Positions 7,019 through 10,831 of a stretch of 10,831 nt of DNA are shown here, one piece after another (the first letter of the stretch is position 1; each line of letters begins with the position of its first letter). The notes below the pieces were generated by a model. That model saw only the letters and a program-made list of their open reading frames with translations. It did no database searches and was not told where the DNA came from. Made by a program: the position numbers and the translations under genes. This DNA comes from DASRTE01 sp035316885 (GTDB lineage: Bacteria > Actinomycetota > Actinomycetes > Jiangellales > Jiangellaceae). Where the stretch lies: positions 1-10,831 of the forward strand of contig DATHII010000065.1 of the NCBI GenBank assembly GCA_035316885.1, in the 5' to 3' direction.

Positions 7019-7600
7019 TTACGCGGCCCGGAGCAGACGCCGGACCTGCTCGGCGTAGATCAGGCCGGCCCACCAGTACAGGCCCACTCCCCAGACCGCG
7101 AACGCCCATCCGAAGACCCGCGCCAGCAGGGCGAGCGTGCCGTCGCCGTCACCGAGGAGCAGCAACGGCAGGGCGTAGAGGAGGCAGAAGGTGGCGGCCT
7201 TGCCGACGAAGTGCACCGGCAGGACGGTGAGCCCGCGGCGTCGCAACGCCGGGACCAGGCAGGCCAGGAGCACGTCGCGGCCCACCAGGAGAACGGCGAA
7301 CCAGAGCGGGAGGATCTCGCGCAGCGTCAGGGCCACGACCGTCGCGAAGATGTAGAGCCGGTCGGCCAGTGGGTCGAGCACCTGGCCGACCCGGCTGATC
7401 TGGTGCCAGCGCCGGGCCAGCTTGCCGTCGAGGTAGTCGGTGAAGGCCGACGCCGCGAGCACGACGAAAGCCCAGAGATCCGCCTCCTCGACCAGGATCA
7501 GCCAGAGGAACAGCGGTACGCCCAACAGCCGGATGACCGAGAGCAGGTTGGGGACCGTGAACACCCGGTTGGTCTGGACCTCGGTCTCCTGGACCTCCAT
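7019..7600 (-). CDS. pgsA: CDP-alcohol phosphatidyltransferase (PgsA2/Rv1822 type)
   Basis: A 193-residue integral membrane enzyme of phospholipid synthesis. The family swaps CMP of CDP-diacylglycerol for an alcohol headgroup, here most likely glycerol 3-phosphate, giving phosphatidylglycerol phosphate. The full signature DG-x2-AR-x8-G-x3-D-x3-D is present: D58-G59, A62-R63, G72, D76 and D80, with the extra metal-binding D55. About six hydrophobic segments surround it, and FTVPNLLSVIRLLGVPLF (14-31) is typical. ATG at 7600 has GGAGG six bases upstream. It is 51 bases downstream of the ligase gene, so it may be cotranscribed with it. Substrate choice between glycerol phosphate and other alcohols cannot be read from sequence; the synteny favours PgsA2. 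Confidence 0.92.
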   Translation of the reverse strand: MEVQETEVQTNRVFTVPNLLSVIRLLGVPLFLWLILVEEADLWAFVVLAASAFTDYLDGKLARRWHQISRVGQVLDPLADRLYIFATVVALTLREILPLWFAVLLVGRDVLLACLVPALRRRGLTVLPVHFVGKAATFCLLYALPLLLLGDGDGTLALLARVFGWAFAVWGVGLYWWAGLIYAEQVRRLLRAA

Positions 7601-7651
7601 CCGGTGCCTCCTCCTCCCCCGGTAAGGACCGCCGGGCTTCCTCGGGCGAGA

Positions 7652-9094
7652 TTAGCTGACCTCGCGCACCACCTCTGTTGCAGGCTTGTCGTCGCGGAGA
7701 CCCTGGTAGGAGGGGTGGCGGAGCGTACCGGAACCGGTCCATTCGGAGAACTCGACCTCGCAGACGAGCTTCGGCTCTACGAACACGGCGTCCTTCTGGG
7801 GCTGGCGGCCGGTGAACGGACTGTTCTTCGTCCACAGCGGCTCCAGCCGCTCGCCGAGCAACCGCAGGGCGGGGCCGTCGAATCCGGTCCCGACTTTGCC
7901 GGCGTAGCGCAGGCGCCGCTCCGGCCGGTCGCCTTCGTAGTAGCCGACGAGCAATGAACCCAGCTCACCCTCACGGCGGCCCTGACCGGCGACCCAGCCC
8001 CCGATCACGACTTCCTGCCGCCGGACGTTCTTCACCTTCAGCCAGTCCAGGCTGCGCCGGCCGGTTTGGTATGCGCTGCCGAGTCGCTTGGCGATGATGC
8101 CCTCGAGCCCCTGCTTCTTGCTCGCCGCGAGGAACGCCTCGCCCTCGCCGAGCTGGAACGCCGGCACCTGCCAGCTCGGACCGCCGAGGGCGAGTGCCTC
8201 GAGCTCGCGGCGTCGCTCCTCGTAGGGACGGTCGAGCAGGGATCGACCGTCGAGGTAGAGCAGATCGAAGATCACGTAGGTCACGGGGGTGTCGCTGCGT
8301 CGGCGACGGATCTCGGACTCCGACTCGACGTGCATGCGGGGTTGCAGGCGCTGGAAGCTGGGCCGGCCCTCCGCGCCGAAGGCGACGATCTCCCCATCCA
8401 GAACGACGTGCCGGGCACCCAGGTCACGTGCCAAGGCGCCTACCTCCGGGTACTGCGACGTGATGTCGCGGAGGGTGCGGCTGACCAGCCGGAGCCGGCC
8501 CGGTTCCCCGTAGGCGATCGCACGGACGCCGTCCCACTTGATCTCGTAGCCCCATCCGTTGCTGTCCCGGGGAAGCTTGGACAACGTCGCGGCCATCGGG
8601 ATGATCTCTTCGGGCATCGGGTCGCGTCCGGCGTCCGGCTCGTCCATCCGGTGGATGAGCCAGTCGTCGTTCCGCGTCTGGAACAGCGCATACCGCCCTC
8701 GGACACGCCCTCCGTCGAAACGCAGCACGACCTTGTCCTCGGTGAACTTCTCAGCCTCGTAGGTACCGGTGTCCCAGACCGTCATCTTCCCTCCGCCGTA
8801 CTGGCCGGCGGGGATGACGTCTTCGAACGTGAGGTACTCGAGCGGGTGGTCCTCCGTGTGCACGGCCAACCGGTTCTGGTCCGGCGTATCGGGGAAGCCG
8901 CGCGGCAAGGCCCACGACACCAGGACGCCGTCGCGTTCGAGGCGGAGATCCCAGTGCAACCTGCGGGCGTCGTGCTGCTGCACGACGAACCGGTTGCCTG
9001 TCGACTGCGCGCTCCGGCCGCCACGCGGCTCGGGAGTCTCGTCGAAGGAGCGCTTCTCGCGGTACTCCCCCAGGCTCTCCTTCTTGCGGGGCAT
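7652..9094 (-). CDS. ligD: LigD-type ATP-dependent DNA ligase with 3'-phosphoesterase domain
   Basis: A 480-residue two-domain repair enzyme. Residues ~15-155 form the 3'-phosphoesterase domain, with the metal/phosphate residues H41, H47, D49, R51, H83 and Y87 in QQHDARRLHWDLRL and TEDHPLEYLTFEDVIPAGQY. They match the positions known for Pseudomonas LigD almost one to one. The nucleotidyltransferase follows, with catalytic K186 in YEIKWDGVR, a VIFDLLYLDG strand, EGIIAKR and WLKVK, and then an OB fold (RYAGKVGTGFDG through CEVEFSEWTGSGTLRHPSYQGLR). The primase/polymerase domain of full LigD is absent and no Ku gene is in view. A start at GTG 9109 is possible. ATG 9094 (MPRKKESLGEY) is preferred because GTGAGGTG lies eight bases before it. 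It is divergent from the F420 enzyme. Confidence 0.93.
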   Translation of the reverse strand: MPRKKESLGEYREKRSFDETPEPRGGRSAQSTGNRFVVQQHDARRLHWDLRLERDGVLVSWALPRGFPDTPDQNRLAVHTEDHPLEYLTFEDVIPAGQYGGGKMTVWDTGTYEAEKFTEDKVVLRFDGGRVRGRYALFQTRNDDWLIHRMDEPDAGRDPMPEEIIPMAATLSKLPRDSNGWGYEIKWDGVRAIAYGEPGRLRLVSRTLRDITSQYPEVGALARDLGARHVVLDGEIVAFGAEGRPSFQRLQPRMHVESESEIRRRRSDTPVTYVIFDLLYLDGRSLLDRPYEERRRELEALALGGPSWQVPAFQLGEGEAFLAASKKQGLEGIIAKRLGSAYQTGRRSLDWLKVKNVRRQEVVIGGWVAGQGRREGELGSLLVGYYEGDRPERRLRYAGKVGTGFDGPALRLLGERLEPLWTKNSPFTGRQPQKDAVFVEPKLVCEVEFSEWTGSGTLRHPSYQGLRDDKPATEVVREVS

Positions 9095-9292
9095 GAATGC
9101 GCACCTCACCGTCGCCGTGCCTCGGCCCGGGTTGTCGGCCGCTACCTACCCATCATCCCGCCGACCGCCGCACTGCGCTTCCACTCGGCATGAAGGTGTG
9201 CGCACTGATGAAACGTCATGTCTGAAACCCGCCAGACACCGGCCGCCACCTCCGCCACGATGGCCAGGGCAAGGATACGAGAAGGGACGGAC
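9095..9292. promoter_or_regulatory. Divergent intergenic region between ligase and LLM oxidoreductase genes
   Basis: About 200 bases must hold promoters for both directions. I find no convincing -35/-10 pair on either strand. The ligase ribosome site GTGAGGTG is at 9109-9102 and AAGGGA for the oxidoreductase is at 9282-9287. An 8-bp palindrome, GTGCGCAC (9198-9205), is the only symmetric element seen. Confidence 0.4.
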
Positions 9293-10255
9293 GTGGAACG
9301 GACACAGCGACACTTTCGCTTCGGCGTCGTGGGCGAATCCATCCGATCGGCCAAGGAACTGGCCGACGAGGCGCGTGTGGCCGAGGACCTCGGGTACTCC
9401 ACTCTGCTCCTGCGCGACCACTTGGTGTCGGAACCCTTCGGCGACCAGCTCGCCCCGCTGGTGGCGCTCGCGGCCGCGGCCGGCTCGACGAGCACGCTGC
9501 GCGTCGGCACGCTCGTCCTTGCCAACGACTACCGAAATCCGGTGATGCTCGCCAAGGAGGCGGCCACGCTCGACGTGCTGTCGGACGGTCGATTCGAGCT
9601 CGGTCTGGGCGCGGGCTGGTTGCGCGACGAGTACGTGGGCGCCGGCATACCGTTCGACGCCGGCGGCGTGCGGGTCAGCCGCCTCGAGGAGTCCATCCAC
9701 GTGCTCAAGGGCCTGCTGTCCGGGTCGCCGGTCACCTACGCCGGTGATCATTACTCGGTGACCGACATGGTGACCTTCCCGGAGCCAGTCCAGCGTCCGC
9801 ATCCGCCCCTCCTGATCGGCGCGGGAAGCCAGCGGATGCTCGGCATCGCCGGCCGGGAGGCGGACATCGTTGGCATCCTGCCGAAGGCGCTGCCGAACGG
9901 GACGATCTCCGAGGATCAGGCGGAGCGGACGCCGGAGGCCACCGCGCAGAAGATCGCGTGGATACGTGACGGCGCGGGCGAGCGTTTCGGCCGGATAGAA
10001 CTCAGCATGATGATCTCGCCGGTGATCGCCGACGACCATGTCGGGGAAGCCGAGCGGTTCGCGGCACAGCGTGGCTGGGATGGTTCCCGTCCGGCTGAGG
10101 TACTGACGATGCCGTCAGTGTTCCTGGGTGCCGTGGACCGGATCGTCGACGAGATGCAGGCTCGGCGTGACCAGTACGGATTCTCCTACTACGTCATCTC
10201 CGACCGCGTTATGGACGCGTTCGCGCCGGTGGTCGAGCACCTGACGGGCCGCTGA
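9293..10255 (+). CDS. LLM-class F420-dependent oxidoreductase (MSMEG_2516-like)
   Basis: A 320-residue TIM-barrel flavin/F420 enzyme of the luciferase-like monooxygenase superfamily. Recognisable are FRFGVVGESI near the N-terminus, AEDLGYSTLLLRDHL, STSTLRVGTLVLANDYRNPVMLAKEAATLD (66-95), SDGRFELGLGAGWLRDEY (97-114), GIPFDAGGVRVSRLEE, and RPHPPLLIGAGSQRML (168-183). These patterns resemble the TIGR03621 group, in which F420 rather than FMN is the usual cofactor. The substrate is unknown. The frame is open from ATG 9218, but GTG at 9293 has AAGGGA five bases upstream and removes 25 residues with no family similarity, so it is preferred. The gene appears monocistronic, with tRNA-Pro downstream on the same strand. 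Confidence 0.9.
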   Translation: MERTQRHFRFGVVGESIRSAKELADEARVAEDLGYSTLLLRDHLVSEPFGDQLAPLVALAAAAGSTSTLRVGTLVLANDYRNPVMLAKEAATLDVLSDGRFELGLGAGWLRDEYVGAGIPFDAGGVRVSRLEESIHVLKGLLSGSPVTYAGDHYSVTDMVTFPEPVQRPHPPLLIGAGSQRMLGIAGREADIVGILPKALPNGTISEDQAERTPEATAQKIAWIRDGAGERFGRIELSMMISPVIADDHVGEAERFAAQRGWDGSRPAEVLTMPSVFLGAVDRIVDEMQARRDQYGFSYYVISDRVMDAFAPVVEHLTGR

Positions 10256-10267
10256 GGGCTGTTCGCG

Positions 10268-10304
10268 GCCCGAAAGGGCAAACGGGGCCTCGCCTCGGGT
10301 GAGG
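10268..10304 (+). terminator. Possible terminator hairpins after the LLM gene
   Basis: Two stems follow the TGA at 10253-10255: GCCC-GAAA-GGGC (10268-10279), and CCTCGCC/GGTGAGG (10288-10294, 10298-10304) with a three-base loop and one G-U pair. Only a short, mixed T run follows. Termination is plausible but weakly supported. Confidence 0.35.
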
Positions 10305-10310
10305 TACAGT
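10305..10310 (+). promoter_or_regulatory. Possible -10 element for tRNA-Pro
   Basis: TACAGT fits the TAnnnT pattern and would start transcription about 35 bases before the mature tRNA end. No good -35 lies 17-18 bases upstream, so this is tentative. Confidence 0.3.
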
Positions 10311-10351
10311 TTCAGCGCCTCGAGCGGCCGGGTCACGGCTGCGACGGCGGC

Positions 10352-10425
10352 CGGGCTGTGGCGCAGTTTGGTAGCGCACCTGACTGGGGGTCAGGGGGCC
10401 GTGGGTTCAAATCCCGCCAGCCCGA
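10352..10425 (+). tRNA. tRNA-Pro, anticodon GGG
   Basis: A 74-nucleotide cloverleaf. Acceptor CGGGCTG pairs with CAGCCCG. The D stem is GCGC/GCGC around AGTTTGGTA. Anticodon stem CCTGA/TCAGG encloses loop CTGGGGG, giving anticodon GGG (10385-10387), which reads CCC and CCU proline codons. A five-base variable loop precedes T stem GTGGG/CCCGC with loop TTCAAAT. The discriminator is A at 10425, followed by CCG, so CCA is not encoded and must be added. All stems pair, and it looks functional. Confidence 0.97.
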
Positions 10426-10430
10426 CCGAC

Positions 10431-10462
10431 GGGCCTGACCTGTGAACGCACAGGTCAGGCCC
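10431..10462 (+). terminator. 14-bp perfect hairpin downstream of tRNA-Pro
   Basis: GGGCCTGACCTGTG (10431-10444) and CACAGGTCAGGCCC (10449-10462) pair perfectly around AACG, beginning five bases after the tRNA. The following CTATACGTGT is not a true U tract, as is common for actinobacterial terminators. It probably ends the tRNA transcript. Confidence 0.8.
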
Positions 10463-10484
10463 CTATACGTGTCCGTCACTGGCG

Positions 10485-10541
10485 GGCTGGTTTGACGAAA
10501 CCGGCCGATCGTCACGGCGTCGTGGAACCGCGCCGCCGTGA
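10485..10541. terminator. Two further hairpins between tRNA-Pro and the acetyltransferase remnant
   Basis: GGCTGGTTT (10485-10493) pairs with AAACCGGCC (10498-10506), with one G-U on the plus strand and loop GACG. TCACGGCG (10512-10519) pairs with CGCCGTGA (10534-10541), just past the remnant's stop codon on the minus strand. They fit a convergent terminator zone, though neither has a U tract. Confidence 0.45.
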
Positions 10542-10831
10542 TCACGTCGGTTCCGTCCGTCGCTCGGTTGTTCGAGGTCGATCCCGCCGGACGGTGGGGC
10601 GGCTGACCTCCTCGAACCCGGCGGCCTCGAGACGGGCCGCAGGTCACTGCCCAGATGCCGTCGTCGCCCTTGTCCTCGTCCCGACCTCTGCACGGGACGC
10701 GAGAGGTGCGCAGCTTGGGGTACTCCGTCCGCGGCTCGACCGCGACCCAGCCCGCCGGCTCGTCGTCGACGTGGGCCACCAGCCCGCTGGCACTGGCACC
10801 GGCGCGAGTCGGCGGTGGTGCCGAAGATCGC
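10542..10831 (-). pseudogene. GNAT-family acetyltransferase remnant with internal deletions
   Basis: Minus-strand pieces of one GNAT acetyltransferase appear in order but in different frames and with the parts between them missing. AIFGTTADSRRCQCQR starts at 10831. It is followed in another frame by GLVAHVDDEPAGWVAVEPRT and on through GRDEDKGDDGIWAVTC (to about 10646). Then, shifted again, LEAAGFEEVSRPTVRRD (10631-10581) leads to TGA at 10542-10544. In intact relatives, about 30 residues separate the first two pieces, and the acetyl-CoA-binding region (an R/Q-x-x-G-x-G/A loop after WAVTC) precedes the AAGF segment. Here that loop is gone. At least two deletions or frameshifts are needed, so the product cannot be an active enzyme. 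The 5' end lies beyond the window. Assignment rests on remembered family patterns. Confidence 0.7.

Noticed and set aside
9190..9225. An 11-residue open frame, MKVCALMKRHV, upstream of the LLM gene
   Set aside because: It contains a cysteine like some leader peptides, but has no ribosome site or promoter at the right distance, and nothing links the downstream enzyme to cysteine.
10333..10779. A 148-codon minus-strand frame ending in WRDLNPRPPDPQSGALPN
   Set aside because: The end is the antisense translation of the tRNA-Pro gene, a well-known false protein, and the start is part of the GNAT remnant. It is not one gene.

Overview
The window is a GC-rich chromosomal segment from an actinomycete. 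High third-position GC gives long antisense shadow ORFs, many starts are GTG, and four-base GTGA stop/start overlaps link two gene pairs. The gene order matches the conserved actinobacterial block known in Mycobacterium tuberculosis as Rv1822 to Rv1832 (pgsA2, DUF881, small basic protein, DUF881, gcvH, garA, MerR, DUF151 nuclease, MerR, gcvB/gcvP) and in part in Corynebacterium glutamicum as the odhI-ftsR locus. I cannot name the genus. The window is mostly well-conserved core genome. I do not see an undescribed defence, mobile or biosynthetic system, and the interest lies in regulatory DNA and a few lineage-specific details.

Layout, left to right. Positions 1-1648 (minus): the N-terminal ~549 codons of gcvP, running off the left edge. 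Positions ~1681-1812 (minus): a glycine riboswitch leader for gcvP, apparently a single aptamer followed by a vestigial 'ghost' helix. Positions 1863-2471 (minus): a MerR regulator of the Rv1830 type, with its own -35/-10 and a 16-bp AT-rich palindrome farther upstream. Positions 2618-3094 (minus): a DUF151 bifunctional-nuclease-family protein. Positions 3162-3863 and 3860-4399 (minus): an FtsR/Rv1828-type MerR regulator coupled to a GarA/OdhI-like FHA protein that carries an N-terminal zinc ribbon. A clear promoter and a hairpin-rich leader precede the FHA gene. Positions 4553-7600 (minus): gcvH, DUF881, small basic protein (DUF1290), DUF881 and a CDP-alcohol phosphatidyltransferase. A 14-bp inverted repeat sits at the probable start of the first DUF881 gene. 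Positions 7652-9094 (minus): a two-domain LigD-type DNA ligase (phosphoesterase plus ligase, no polymerase domain). After a ~200-bp divergent gap, an F420-dependent LLM oxidoreductase is read on the plus strand (9293-10255). It is followed by tRNA-Pro(GGG) at 10352-10425, several hairpins, and the remains of a GNAT acetyltransferase gene on the minus strand (10542 to the right edge).

How the genes may work together: GcvH and GcvP are two of the four parts of the glycine cleavage system, and the riboswitch ties GcvP to glycine supply. GarA/OdhI proteins control the 2-oxoglutarate node in relatives. FtsR activates ftsZ in C. glutamicum, and DUF881/small-basic-protein genes lie next to division genes in Bacillus. 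The block therefore mixes one-carbon and nitrogen metabolism with membrane and division functions. Why these are kept together is not explained by known biochemistry and is a fair open question.
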